A stretch of DNA of 64,000 nt from Rugosimonospora africana. GTDB lineage: Bacteria; Actinomycetota; Actinomycetes; Mycobacteriales; Micromonosporaceae. The notes beneath the pieces were generated by a model. That model was not told the DNA's origin and searched no databases. It saw only the letters and a program-made list of their open reading frames with translations. The position numbers were made by a program, and so were the translations under genes. The stretch covers positions 223,616 through 287,615 of the forward strand of contig NZ_BONZ01000006.1 in the NCBI RefSeq assembly GCF_016862975.1, written 5' to 3'. Positions 38,111 through 46,761 of the stretch are shown piece by piece (within the stretch, counting starts at the first letter, position 1; the number at the start of each line of letters is the position of its first letter).

Positions 38111-40788
38111 CACGCTTCCGGCTCCCGCTCGGCGTCATCGGTCGGGCTCTGGAAGCCATCGTCCCAGTCGGCATCGGCACTGCCGTGATCGCCGGCCGCT
38201 TCCGAGTCGCCCGCACCGCCGTCACCATCGGCTTCGTCGGTGGCCGCCGCGGTCGCCCCGTCCTCGCCGTCGGACTTGTCCTCGGGGTCGGCCTCGACGC
38301 GGCGCCAGCGCGGCTCGCCGGAGTCCAGCAGGGCCATCAGCGTCTCGCCGCCGTCCCGGCTGACCCGCCACATCTGTGCGCCATGCGGCAGCCGGGCGCT
38401 GTCCACCTTGAACTCCGCGATCACGTCGCTGCTCTCGCTCGGGGCGAAGCCGTTGCCCCGGAACGGTGGCCGCTCGATGACCCAGCCCTGCATCGCGCGC
38501 ATGCCGGCCTGGTCCCGGCCGCCGTACGGGATGCGGTACAGGTTCGGCCGGTACGCCGTCCACCGCAGCACGTAGAGCTCATCGTCGGAGGGCTTGAACG
38601 GCGACCCCGGGTACCCGAGGCCGAGCGCCGCGTACAACTGCTCCGGCGTCGTGAGGTGGGCCGCCTCGCTGGCCCGGTGCACGAACCCGGAGACCCGGTC
38701 GTACCCGCGCTCCAGGAAGTACGCCACCTGGGTGGGCGCGATCGGCTTCTGCATCACGACCGTGTGCTGCGTCTCGGGACGCGTGGTCGTGGTCGAGGCC
38801 ACCTTGTCGAACTCCACCGACGGGTCGTCGCTCAGGCCGACCTCGGCTGCCCAGGCCGCCAAGGCACGGATCTGAGCACCGGGCAGGGTCGCTCCGACCG
38901 GCGTGCCCGGGTTGACGGAGAACGACCAGGACTCGTCGGGCCAAGCCTTGATCAGCTGGACGAATTTGACCGTGGTCGAGTCGACGTCCGTGCCGAGGTG
39001 CTCCTCCATCCGCGGCGGCGAGGTGAACACGACCACGTACGGCTGCCCGTCGATCTGCTCACGCCGCCAGGCGAAGCCGGGCTCTCCCGGGGCGGTCGCG
39101 GTCGACTCGCCGGGCGGTACCGGTACCAGCACCTTGGCCAGCAACAGCGTGGACAGGAACGTGTCGGTCTGCCCGTCGGACGCGGCGGCCAGCAGGTTTG
39201 CCTCCACCTCGTTGGCCGGAACGAAGTCCGGATCGAGGGGCGGCGCTTCCTCCTTCGTCTCCGGTACCCCGGAGTGCGCCGGCACCCGGGCCCGCCCGGC
39301 CCGCTCGACGGGAGGCCGGCTGGTCTTCTCGCCGGGGCGTGCCAAAGGTGCCCGGACGGAGCCCACCGCTGCCGCGCCGGACCATCCGCCCGCGGGCGAG
39401 ACGGGCGCGGACGCCTGAGCCGGCGCGTACGTCCTGGCCGGCTCGGGGCGCGGCGCGCTGTCCGGATGCGCCGGACCGGACTGGGGCGGCCGGCCGGGCA
39501 GCGGCGTGGGGGCCGGGTACGGATCCGCGCCGATCGGGCGCGTCGGCCGGCCGGGCAAGGGGCCGGCACCGTAATCGGCGTCCCCCGCCGGACGCACCGG
39601 CCGACTCGGCAGGGGGCCTGCACCCTGATCGGCGTCTCCACCCGCCGGCCGCACCGGCCGGCTGGGCAACGGACCGGCGCCCTGTTCTGTGTACGGCGAC
39701 GGCCGGCTCGGCAATGAACCATACGGATCCGGCGGCAGCGGCCGGCCGGGCAACGAACCGTACGGGTCGGCATCGGCACCCATCGGACGTACCGGCCGGG
39801 TCGGCAACGCACCATCCGGCGCAGCCGGCGACAGCGGCCGGCCGGGCAACGAACCGTACGGATCGGCATCGGCACCCATCGGACGTACCGGCCGGGTCGG
39901 CAACGGACCATCCGGCGCAGCCGGCGACAGCGGCCGGCCGGGCAACGAACCGTACGGATCGCTCGGCGGCAGCGGGCGGTTCGGCAAGCCACCGACTGGA
40001 TCGCTCGGTGGCAGTGGCCGGCTCGGCAAGCCACCGGCCGGCTCGCTCGGCGGCAGCGGGCGGTTCGGCAACGGACCGCCCGGGGCTCCGAACGCCCCCG
40101 GCCTGCTCGGCAGCGGGTCTGCCTCTCGGGGGCCGGGACGCAGTGGCCGGGTCGGCAGCGGTCCGGCCGGGCGTCGGGCAAGGCCCTCCGGAACCCTGGG
40201 CGGAAGGGGCTCGCCCATCCGAGGTTGGTCGCCGGGCTGCGGCTCCAGCCGCCCTTCGGCGGCCGCGCCGGGCGGGGCGGTTCCCGGTCGTGACGCCAGC
40301 GGCGGTGGGCCGCCGCCGTCGGCCGGATCTCCGACCGGCGCGACCCCACGTACCCGGGCGGCGGCCTCGACCCGAGCCCGCGCGCCCAACGTGCGCCCGG
40401 GCAGCCGGACGTCTCCGCGGGCAAGCTGAGCGACGAACCACGCGGGCAGATAGCCCTCCACCGGCAGTCCCGGGTTGATCGCCAGCCACCAGTCCTGGTT
40501 CGGCCACGCGGCCGCCAGGTCGTGATACGGCACACGGCGTGCCGGGCCGGTGTGGTTCGTCAGGCTGGAGCGCATCGACTCGGGCGAGGTGAACGCCAGG
40601 ACATGAGTGCGCCCGCCGCTCGTCCAGGTGCCCCAGCCGGCCGCCGGTTGACCCGCGACAGCGTTTCCCGAGACAGGCAGCAGCAGGTCCACGCGAGCCA
40701 GGATCCTGAAGTACAACTCCTGGTCACCGGCGTGCAGCGCGTCCCGCAAAGCCGCCTCGGCCTCGGTGGCTGGCTCCCAGTCGGTCAC
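38110..40788 (-). CDS. Large SseB-domain protein with proline-rich tandem repeats
   Basis: An 892-residue cytoplasmic protein. The N-terminal 130 residues (MTDWEPATEAEAALRDALHA) and a second region at about 520-650 look like SseB domains (PF07179). Between them, residues about 150-500 are a Pro/Gly/Arg-rich linker with a 32-residue repeat (PYGSLPGRPLSPAAPDG...). A further folded region (about 660-810) of unknown type and an acidic tail (DDGF, EDGA) complete it. There is no signal peptide or helix. Proteins of this type are often found near actinobacterial type VII loci. GTG 40788 has GGAGG ten bases upstream. It is divergent from the mycosin gene. Confidence 0.82.
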   Translation of the reverse strand: MTDWEPATEAEAALRDALHAGDQELYFRILARVDLLLPVSGNAVAGQPAAGWGTWTSGGRTHVLAFTSPESMRSSLTNHTGPARRVPYHDLAAAWPNQDWWLAINPGLPVEGYLPAWFVAQLARGDVRLPGRTLGARARVEAAARVRGVAPVGDPADGGGPPPLASRPGTAPPGAAAEGRLEPQPGDQPRMGEPLPPRVPEGLARRPAGPLPTRPLRPGPREADPLPSRPGAFGAPGGPLPNRPLPPSEPAGGLPSRPLPPSDPVGGLPNRPLPPSDPYGSLPGRPLSPAAPDGPLPTRPVRPMGADADPYGSLPGRPLSPAAPDGALPTRPVRPMGADADPYGSLPGRPLPPDPYGSLPSRPSPYTEQGAGPLPSRPVRPAGGDADQGAGPLPSRPVRPAGDADYGAGPLPGRPTRPIGADPYPAPTPLPGRPPQSGPAHPDSAPRPEPARTYAPAQASAPVSPAGGWSGAAAVGSVRAPLARPGEKTSRPPVERAGRARVPAHSGVPETKEEAPPLDPDFVPANEVEANLLAAASDGQTDTFLSTLLLAKVLVPVPPGESTATAPGEPGFAWRREQIDGQPYVVVFTSPPRMEEHLGTDVDSTTVKFVQLIKAWPDESWSFSVNPGTPVGATLPGAQIRALAAWAAEVGLSDDPSVEFDKVASTTTTRPETQHTVVMQKPIAPTQVAYFLERGYDRVSGFVHRASEAAHLTTPEQLYAALGLGYPGSPFKPSDDELYVLRWTAYRPNLYRIPYGGRDQAGMRAMQGWVIERPPFRGNGFAPSESSDVIAEFKVDSARLPHGAQMWRVSRDGGETLMALLDSGEPRWRRVEADPEDKSDGEDGATAAATDEADGDGGAGDSEAAGDHGSADADWDDGFQSPTDDAEREPEA
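39751..39960. repeat. 96-bp tandem repeat in the SseB-like gene
   Basis: Two full 96-base units (39751-39846 and 39847-39942) and the start of a third differ at only a few bases. They encode a 32-residue unit. Shorter Pro-rich repeats (GRPLPPSDP, GPLPSRPVRP) lie on both sides. Confidence 0.85.
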
Positions 40789-40986
40789 TAGGGCTGCACC
40801 TCCACCGCGCCGAAACTACGAAATCCCGCGACTAAACCTACAAGCCGATGCCGGGTTGCGCAGCAGGTGGTCGCCTCACACGTCGGGTCACGGGTGAAGT
40901 CGTCCATCGATACGATCCGACACGGCGTCCCTACACGCGGCGATCATCGGTGGCAGGACGCCTTTCGACGGCATCCTGGAGGCTGC

Positions 40987-42180
40987 ATGCGCCGGATTGT
41001 GGCGCCGCTCGTGGCCGTTATGACGCTCTTTGTTGCATTCGTTACACCGGCCCGATCCGCCGAGGCGGCGCCGGCCTGCGCCGGAACGCCGAGCGGGGTG
41101 CCGGCCGCCGGCTCACCTCAGGCCGGAGTGCCGTGGGCCGAGCAGCGGTACCAGCCGCAGCGGCTGTCCGGTATCGCCGACGGTACCGGTGTGGTGGTCG
41201 CCGTACTCGACTCCGGCGTGGACGGTACGAGCCCGCTGCTGCACGGGCGGGTGCTGCCCGGTACCGACGAGTTGGGCTCCGGCGACGGGCGGCTCGACTG
41301 TGTCGGGCACGGTACCGCTGTGGCGAGCATCATCGCCGCGTCCGGATCCGGCGACGGATTCGCCGGGCTGGCACCTCGGGCCCGCATCCTGCCGGTACGG
41401 GTGACCGAGCAGGAGATCGTCGGGGGTACGGTAACCGGCCGGCCCGGTACCGTCGCCGGCCTTGCAGGCGCGCTGCGATGGGCGGTTGCGCACGGCGCCC
41501 GGGTACTGAACGTGTCCCTGGTCGTCTACCAGGACACGGCCGTCCTCCGCTCAGCGGTCGCCGACGCGCTGGCGCACGACGTGGTCGTGGTCGCCGCCGC
41601 CGGCAACGGCCACTCGCGGGGATCCGGGCCGGATCGGGTCCCGTACCCGGCCGGGTACCCGGGCGTGCTCGGGGTCGGTGCGGTCGGCCCGGACGGGCAG
41701 CGGCTCTCCGAGTCGCCGATCGGGCCGTTCGTGGACGTCGTCGCGCCCGGCGGGAGCGTGGTAGCGGCTGGTGAGGGAAAGTCGCTGGCCAGCTACAACG
41801 GCACCAGCTTCGCCACGCCGTTCGTGTCGGCGACGGCTGCCCTGATCCGGCAGCGCGACCCGGGGCTTCCCGCCGCCGAGGTGTCGGCCCGGATCCTCGC
41901 GACCGCCGATCCCGTCCCGGACGGACGCCCTTCCGGCGGGTACGGGTACGGGGTCGTCAACCCGTACCGCGCGGTGACCGAGAGCCCCGACGCCGCCGGT
42001 CCGGCGAGTGCGCCGGTACCGGCACGGGTGGCGCCGCGCCCGGTCGCGACGCCGGCACCGGTACGCGGACGGGCCGTCGCCCTGGCGCTGGCCGGCGCCG
42101 GACTCGTCGCGCTCGTGGTGCTGGCCGCCACGATCGTTCCGCGAGCGTCACGGCGTCGCTGGCGACCCGGCCGGGGCTGA
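40987..42180 (+). CDS. mycP: Mycosin-like S8 serine protease of the type VII locus
   Basis: A 397-residue membrane-anchored subtilase. The N-terminus (MRRIVAPLVAVMTLFVAFVTP, shown in part) is a signal peptide. The catalytic triad is Asp75 in VAVLDSGVD, His108 in CVGHGTAVAS and Ser274 in NGTSFATPF, with Asn207 as oxyanion residue. A linker rich in Pro and Ala leads to one C-terminal helix (about 370-392) and Arg-rich end. Mycosins process type VII substrates or stabilise the complex from the outside. ATG 40987 follows TGGAGG. It is convergent with the WXG100 genes, separated by two strong terminators. Confidence 0.93.
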   Translation: MRRIVAPLVAVMTLFVAFVTPARSAEAAPACAGTPSGVPAAGSPQAGVPWAEQRYQPQRLSGIADGTGVVVAVLDSGVDGTSPLLHGRVLPGTDELGSGDGRLDCVGHGTAVASIIAASGSGDGFAGLAPRARILPVRVTEQEIVGGTVTGRPGTVAGLAGALRWAVAHGARVLNVSLVVYQDTAVLRSAVADALAHDVVVVAAAGNGHSRGSGPDRVPYPAGYPGVLGVGAVGPDGQRLSESPIGPFVDVVAPGGSVVAAGEGKSLASYNGTSFATPFVSATAALIRQRDPGLPAAEVSARILATADPVPDGRPSGGYGYGVVNPYRAVTESPDAAGPASAPVPARVAPRPVATPAPVRGRAVALALAGAGLVALVVLAATIVPRASRRRWRPGRG

Positions 42181-42239
42181 GCTTCGACCCGGCCAGACAC
42201 GGCTTCGACCCGGCCAGACGGCTTCGACCGGCTAGACGC
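42181..42239. repeat. Triple repeat behind the mycosin stop codon
   Basis: Three imperfect copies of gcttcgacccggccagac (units at 42181-42201, 42202-42220, 42221-42239) begin directly after the mycP stop. It lies in the mycosin-esxA spacer and has no visible coding role. Confidence 0.7.
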
Positions 42240-42240
42240 A

Positions 42241-42272
42241 ACCGGCCCGGGCGCCTCGGAGCCCGGGCCGGT
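42241..42272. terminator. Terminator 1 between mycP and esxA
   Basis: A perfect 12-bp stem ACCGGCCCGGGC/GCCCGGGCCGGT closes an eight-base loop. It lies between two convergent genes. Confidence 0.8.
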
Positions 42273-42277
42273 GCGAC

Positions 42278-42308
42278 GCGCCGCCCGGCCGGAACGACCG
42301 GGCGGCGC
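42278..42308. terminator. Terminator 2 between mycP and esxA
   Basis: A perfect 11-bp stem GCGCCGCCCGG/CCGGGCGGCGC closes a nine-base loop, six bases after terminator 1 and 16 bases past the WXG100 stop on the minus strand. Confidence 0.8.
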
Positions 42309-42323
42309 TGCTGGAACCGTTCA

Positions 42324-42614
42324 CTATTGGAACATCCCGGTGTTGCGGCGCTCGGTGTGCAGGTAGTCGCTGGCCGAGTCGTCGACCGAGACCTTGATGT
42401 TCCGCAGGATCCGGGACAGGTCCTCGGCGGCCGAACGCCACTGGGCCTGCCGGACGTCGTACGCCTCACGAGCCGAACCGTCCCACGTCGAGACCAGCGG
42501 TGCCGCGTCCTGCTCCAGCTGGCCCAGCTGCGAGGTGAGCGCGTCCAGCGCGGCCTGGATGTCCAGGCTGGCCTGTGAGAGCGCGGCGAAGTTGACGACG
42601 AGCGTGTCGCTCAT
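42324..42614 (-). CDS. WXG100 protein, EsxA-like
   Basis: A 96-residue ESX protein. Two helices flank WDG (Trp44) in STWDGSAREAYDV, the WXG turn. It starts MSDTLVVNFAALSQASLDIQ and should pair with the other WXG100 protein encoded 19 bases upstream on the same strand. Such heterodimers are the core substrates of type VII secretion. The C-terminus ends RRNTGMFQ with no YxxxD/E motif, which fits the partner that relies on the other for targeting. ATG 42614 is the only sensible start. No co-encoded chaperone is visible. Confidence 0.93.
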   Translation of the reverse strand: MSDTLVVNFAALSQASLDIQAALDALTSQLGQLEQDAAPLVSTWDGSAREAYDVRQAQWRSAAEDLSRILRNIKVSVDDSASDYLHTERRNTGMFQ

Positions 42615-42633
42615 AACCCTGACCATCCCTCTG

Positions 42634-42951
42634 CTAGAGCGGCAACTGCAGGCCGCCGGTGGCCCCGCGGACCCGGTCCGCCGCGGCGGTGTCAGACATC
42701 TGGTACTGCCGGCCCGACGTGCGGATCGCCGTCGCCGTCTCGCCGAGCGCCCGCTGCAGCGCCTGCTGATCCTCGGACCATGCCTGCTTGACCTGCTCGA
42801 ATGAGGCACCGCCGGCACCCTGCCACTGGGTCCGCAACACCTCCAGCTCGCCGAGCAGCCGGCTCAGCGTGCTCTGCAGAGACTGGCTGACCTGCTCGAA
42901 CTTGGTCGCGGTGGCCTCCATCACCGCGGCCTGCGCCTGTGTCGTCGGCAT
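42634..42951 (-). CDS. WXG100 protein, EsxB-like
   Basis: A 105-residue ESX protein. The WXG turn is WQG in RTQWQGAGGASFEQ. Its C-terminus carries YQMSD, matching the secretion signal YxxxD/E, so it is the likely targeting partner of the EsxA-like protein. I chose ATG 42951 (MPTTQAQAAV) because GGGCGA lies eight bases upstream and the length fits the family; GTG 42984 would add eleven residues. It follows eccB by 127 bases and leads the pair, so eccB, esxB and esxA probably form one operon. Confidence 0.92.
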   Translation of the reverse strand: MPTTQAQAAVMEATATKFEQVSQSLQSTLSRLLGELEVLRTQWQGAGGASFEQVKQAWSEDQQALQRALGETATAIRTSGRQYQMSDTAAADRVRGATGGLQLPL

Positions 42952-43078
42952 CGCGGAACTCGCCCCCAATCCCTCGAATCTCACGTCCTGCGGTCACTGA
43001 CGTCGCCGACGGTAGCGATGCATCGGAACCCGTCGCTACCCCCGAAGTCGCGCCTGTGGATAACTTCCGGCGGATCAG

Positions 43079-44461
43079 TCAGAACGGCGTCAATGCCACG
43101 GCAGCGGTCGTCCGCGCCGCGTCCGGGTCCAGCGCAGGCCCGGTCGGGAGCGCCGCCACCAGCCCGGACGGCATCCGTACCGGACTCACGCCGGCGTACC
43201 CGAGGATGTTCAGCACGTCGGCCCTGGGCACCGGGTACCGCACGCCCAGGTCGGTGACCAGGCTGAGCGCGCCGCTCGGCGCGTCCGGGGACGGCATCGC
43301 CTCGACGATCGTGCCCCGGCCGGGCGGCACCACCACCCGCGCGGCGAGCGCACCGTTCGCGCCGGTAACCGGCCCTGCCGGCACGTCGAGCCGTACCGAC
43401 GGCAGCCGCTGGACGCCGTCGGTGCGGACACACAACCCGGAGTCCACATTGGACGGCTGAGTCAGGGCCGGCATGGACAGCGGCGGCGCGAGTTCATCGG
43501 CGCGCGGCGTGAGCGGCGCCGACACCGGTGCGGCGGTGTAGTCGCCGGGAGACAGTTCGATCGCGCCCGACCGGCCCTGTACCGCCGCGGTCTGCCGGTC
43601 GCCGAGCAGCAGATTCGCCTGTACCTGCGAGATCGCGGCCAACCCGTCACTCACCGCGACCGCATACTGCGGCACGCCACCCTGCGGGCGTACCACGAAA
43701 ACCTGCCCCACCGTGAACCCGGCCCGCGACGGCCGTCCCCGCCCGGCGATCGGGACGGCCCCCAGGTCCGGACCGGCCGGTACCGCGTTCAGCAGCGCGG
43801 CCGCCACGGACAGCACCGGCTGGCCGCGCCAGGCCAGCGCGCCCAGCGCGAAGTCGGTGACCTGGTGCCGGTGGCCTCGCCAGACCAGCGAGATCCCGCC
43901 GGCCGGGTCACCGGCCGCACGCACCAGGACACCGGCGTCGCCGAGCGGGCGCCCGCCCGGCACCGCCTGCCCGATCGACAGGGCCGACGCCCCGGCGGCG
44001 TCGGAGCACATCGTCCACGGCGCGCCGAGCAGCCGCCCGGCCTCGGGCAGGGAGTCCGGGGCACCCGCGATGCCCAGCGGCGCCCCGCGGCGCACCCGCT
44101 CGATCGAGCGCCGCGCGACCGACACCGTGTGCGCATCGGCGGAGCCGATGACCAGCAGCGCGGAGGTGTAGTTGGGCACCGGGCGCAGGACGCCGTCGAG
44201 GTACACGTAGCGCGCCCCGGTCTCCTTTTCGACGATCACCGCCGACGGATCCCGCCAGCCGGTGCCGCCACCCGGCGCGAGTACTCCGTAGACGGCCACC
44301 GCGGCGAGCGACAGCGCGGCGACCAGGACGCCGATGAACGTCGATCCGGCCAGCCGGGAAAACGGCGACTGCGCCGGATCGGTCTGCCCGGTGACCAACG
44401 CCGAGACCACGCGCTGCGCGGTGAACTGGTACGAGTGAAGCTGGTCGGTCCGTGACGCCAC
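43079..44461 (-). CDS. eccB: Type VII secretion membrane protein EccB
   Basis: A 460-residue EccB protein (DUF690). The N-terminus MASRTDQLHSYQF is the typical EccB start, then one helix at about residues 40-62 (FIGVLVAALSLAAVAVYGVL) crosses the membrane, and the large remainder lies outside with repeat-like domains and one Cys pair (CSD near 150, CVR near 340). It is part of the inner-membrane pore complex with EccC, EccD and EccE. I chose GTG 44461 because GGGAGG lies five bases upstream; an ATG at 44479 is in frame but lacks such a site. It is divergent from eccE. Confidence 0.94.
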   Translation of the reverse strand: MASRTDQLHSYQFTAQRVVSALVTGQTDPAQSPFSRLAGSTFIGVLVAALSLAAVAVYGVLAPGGGTGWRDPSAVIVEKETGARYVYLDGVLRPVPNYTSALLVIGSADAHTVSVARRSIERVRRGAPLGIAGAPDSLPEAGRLLGAPWTMCSDAAGASALSIGQAVPGGRPLGDAGVLVRAAGDPAGGISLVWRGHRHQVTDFALGALAWRGQPVLSVAAALLNAVPAGPDLGAVPIAGRGRPSRAGFTVGQVFVVRPQGGVPQYAVAVSDGLAAISQVQANLLLGDRQTAAVQGRSGAIELSPGDYTAAPVSAPLTPRADELAPPLSMPALTQPSNVDSGLCVRTDGVQRLPSVRLDVPAGPVTGANGALAARVVVPPGRGTIVEAMPSPDAPSGALSLVTDLGVRYPVPRADVLNILGYAGVSPVRMPSGLVAALPTGPALDPDAARTTAAVALTPF

Positions 44462-44567
44462 GCCGTCCTCCCGTGCCATTCGGGGTCACCGATGCGAGCG
44501 AGCCGGCAATACGATATGCGGCCGGAGGCGATGACGGGAGGTGACCGCGTGCCGACGCTACGAGATC

Positions 44568-46358
44568 ATGGCTGACTCGTCTCGGGTCGCGGTGCGGCGC
44601 CAGACGCGCCGAGCCGAACCGGTCGGAGGAGTTCCGGGCCGAATCGTGGCGGCCCAGGTCGCCGTCCTCGTCCTGCTGCTGGCCGCGTTGAGTCATGGCG
44701 CGCTGGCCTGGTCGCTCGCGACACCAGTCGCGGTTGCGCTGATCGCGCTGGTGGGCGTGCGCTGGCGGCACCGTTGGCTGCACGCCTGGCTGGCCACCGC
44801 GGTGCGCTACCTGGTCCGGGCCCGAACTCCGCCGGCCGGTTCCGGCGCGACCGCTTTGCTCGGGTGGGTCGAGCCGACCGCCTGCTACGGCGCCCAACCG
44901 GGCGTCGTCGAGGACTCTGACGGCGTGGTCGCGGTCCTCGAACTGGGCGACGGCGAGGCGCTGCAGCCGGGAGCCCAACCCACCCTTCCATCCCCGGCCG
45001 AGCTGGTACCGGCGGCCGGTCCCGGCACCGTCGCGCTGGTCGTCTCGGCCACGCCGGCCGGGGGCGCCGGTCCGGCCGGCGCGTCGTACCGGCAGCTGAC
45101 CGACGGCCGGATACCGGCCCGGCAGCGGGTACTGCTGGCGGTCCGCGCGTCCCGGGTGGACGTCGACTGGTCCGGCGACGAGCTGCGCCGCTGTCTCGAC
45201 GGGAGCCTCCGGCGCATCGGCCGCCGGCTGCGCCAGGACGGGATCGCTGTCCGGCAGCTCTCCGTCGAGCAGGTTGCGGCGCTTCTCGACGAGGCGTCGG
45301 AGGGCAGCGGTCCGGTGCGGGAGGGCTGGACCGGCATCCGGCTCGGCGGGCTGCGCCAGACCAACCTGCGGGTACTCGGGCTGGATCGGCTTGCCGCCGA
45401 GGTCGCCGAGCAGTTCATCGCGCGGTTGCTGGCGCTGCCGGCCGCGTCGACCACGATCGGTTGGTGCGCGTGCGCCGCGGGCACCGAGCTGACGGTACGG
45501 CTGGGCGCCGGTACCCCGGCCGGTTTGGCCGCCGCCGTGGCGACCGCGCACCGGCTGGCGGGTACGGCCGGCGCGGTTGTCGAGCGGCTCGACGGGCAGC
45601 AACGCCGAGGCCTGGCCGCCACGCTCCCGCTGGCCCGGCCGCCCGGCGGAAGCCCCGGCGGGGAGCCCGGCGCACGGCCTGACGGGGAGCCGGGCTCACC
45701 GGAACCGGCGACCGCGCCACGGTTCACGCCGGCCCCGTCCGGGCTCGTCCTCGGACACAACCGGCACGGGCAACCCGTCACCGTACGGCTGTTCCGGCCC
45801 GAGCCGACCCGGACGATGCTGCTCGGCGGCGTACCGGCGGCACAGGTGCTCACCATGCGCGCGCTCGCGGTGGGCGCCCAGGTGGTGGTGCAGACCGCCC
45901 GGCCGCAGGCGTGGGAACCGTTCCTGCGCGCGGTGAGCCTGCCGACCGGTGGTCTCACCGTGGTACCGCTCGGATCCCCGGTGCCGGCGCCGTTCGGCCC
46001 GCTGGTGCCGCAGCTGGTCGTGGTCGACGCAGGAATGCCGGACGCTCCGGCCGTACCGGCGGCCGCCTGGCGCGCCAGCCTGTTGCTGCGCGAGGACGTA
46101 TCGGCCCCGGACATCGCCGAGCTGTCCCGTGCCGACCTGGTCATCCTCCAGCCGTTGCGGCCCGACGAGGCCGCGCTGGTCGGCGACGCGCTCGGCCTCG
46201 ACGCCAGCCGCGACTGGCTGGGCCGCCTACCGGCCGACATGGTCGGTGCGGTGAGCCGGGCCGGCGCCGGGCGCAGCGCGGTCCGGTGGGCCGTCCTGTC
46301 CGCGACGCTCATCGAACGGCAGGTGATCGGGGCACCGGAGCGGGTCGCCACCGGTTGA
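44568..46358 (+). CDS. eccE: Type VII secretion membrane protein EccE
   Basis: A 596-residue EccE protein. Two membrane helices lie at about residues 27-45 and 47-65 (AAQVAVLVLLLAALSHGALAW and LATPVAVALIALVGV), and the rest is an Ala/Arg/Leu-rich cytoplasmic domain (VRASRVDVDWSGDELRR). EccE sits at the periphery of the type VII complex. I use ATG 44568, although no strong ribosome site lies before it; GTG 44541 in the same frame has GGGAGG directly against it. A short frame (44531-44575) ends across the ATG. It is divergent from eccB. EccC and EccD are not in the window. Confidence 0.88.
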   Translation: MADSSRVAVRRQTRRAEPVGGVPGRIVAAQVAVLVLLLAALSHGALAWSLATPVAVALIALVGVRWRHRWLHAWLATAVRYLVRARTPPAGSGATALLGWVEPTACYGAQPGVVEDSDGVVAVLELGDGEALQPGAQPTLPSPAELVPAAGPGTVALVVSATPAGGAGPAGASYRQLTDGRIPARQRVLLAVRASRVDVDWSGDELRRCLDGSLRRIGRRLRQDGIAVRQLSVEQVAALLDEASEGSGPVREGWTGIRLGGLRQTNLRVLGLDRLAAEVAEQFIARLLALPAASTTIGWCACAAGTELTVRLGAGTPAGLAAAVATAHRLAGTAGAVVERLDGQQRRGLAATLPLARPPGGSPGGEPGARPDGEPGSPEPATAPRFTPAPSGLVLGHNRHGQPVTVRLFRPEPTRTMLLGGVPAAQVLTMRALAVGAQVVVQTARPQAWEPFLRAVSLPTGGLTVVPLGSPVPAPFGPLVPQLVVVDAGMPDAPAVPAAAWRASLLLREDVSAPDIAELSRADLVILQPLRPDEAALVGDALGLDASRDWLGRLPADMVGAVSRAGAGRSAVRWAVLSATLIERQVIGAPERVATG

Positions 46359-46380
46359 TCGGACATGCGAGGATCGCCCG

Positions 46381-46761
46381 ATGGGCATCGTCATCCGGGT
46401 CGCGGTCACGGCCGTAGCGCTGTGGATCTCCACTCTCCTGCTGTCCGGCATCGAGCTGGGCGGGAGTTCCACGCTGAAGAAGGTCGGCACGCTGATCGTG
46501 GTGGCGATCATCTTCGGTGTGATCAACGGAGTGCTCCGTCCGATCATCAAGACCGTCGGTTGCGCCGTGTACGTGCTGACGTTCGGTCTGGTCGCGCTCA
46601 TCGTGAACGGGCTGCTGTTCCTGCTGACCAGTTGGATCGCCGACCAGTTGACGCTGCCGTTCCACGTGGACAACTTCTGGCCGACCGCCGTCCTCGGCGC
46701 GCTGATCGTCGGCGTGGTGAGCTGGCTCATCGACCTGGCGATCCCGAAGAAATTCAAGTGA
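46381..46761 (+). CDS. Four-helix membrane protein of the phage-holin-4-like family (PF04020)
   Basis: A 126-residue integral membrane protein with four hydrophobic helices (about 4-26, 33-52, 58-80 and 95-118). It fits the PF04020 family (YvlD-like), which is annotated as phage holin-like but is chromosomal in most bacteria and of unknown role. ATG 46381 has GAGG eight bases upstream. Its stop overlaps the GNAT start by four bases (GTGA), so the two are coupled. It begins 22 bases after eccE, which may make it part of the same transcript. No phage genes are near, so a lytic role is unlikely. Confidence 0.85.
   Translation: MGIVIRVAVTAVALWISTLLLSGIELGGSSTLKKVGTLIVVAIIFGVINGVLRPIIKTVGCAVYVLTFGLVALIVNGLLFLLTSWIADQLTLPFHVDNFWPTAVLGALIVGVVSWLIDLAIPKKFK

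Noticed and set aside
44461..44479. EccB start at ATG 44479
   Set aside because: The GGGAGG ribosome site lies inside that extension, five bases before GTG 44461, and EccB proteins usually begin with MASR-type sequence.
46381..46761. Prophage remnant suggested by the holin-like name
   Set aside because: No capsid, tail, integrase or lysis genes are near, and the PF04020 family is mostly chromosomal. It is coupled to a GNAT gene.
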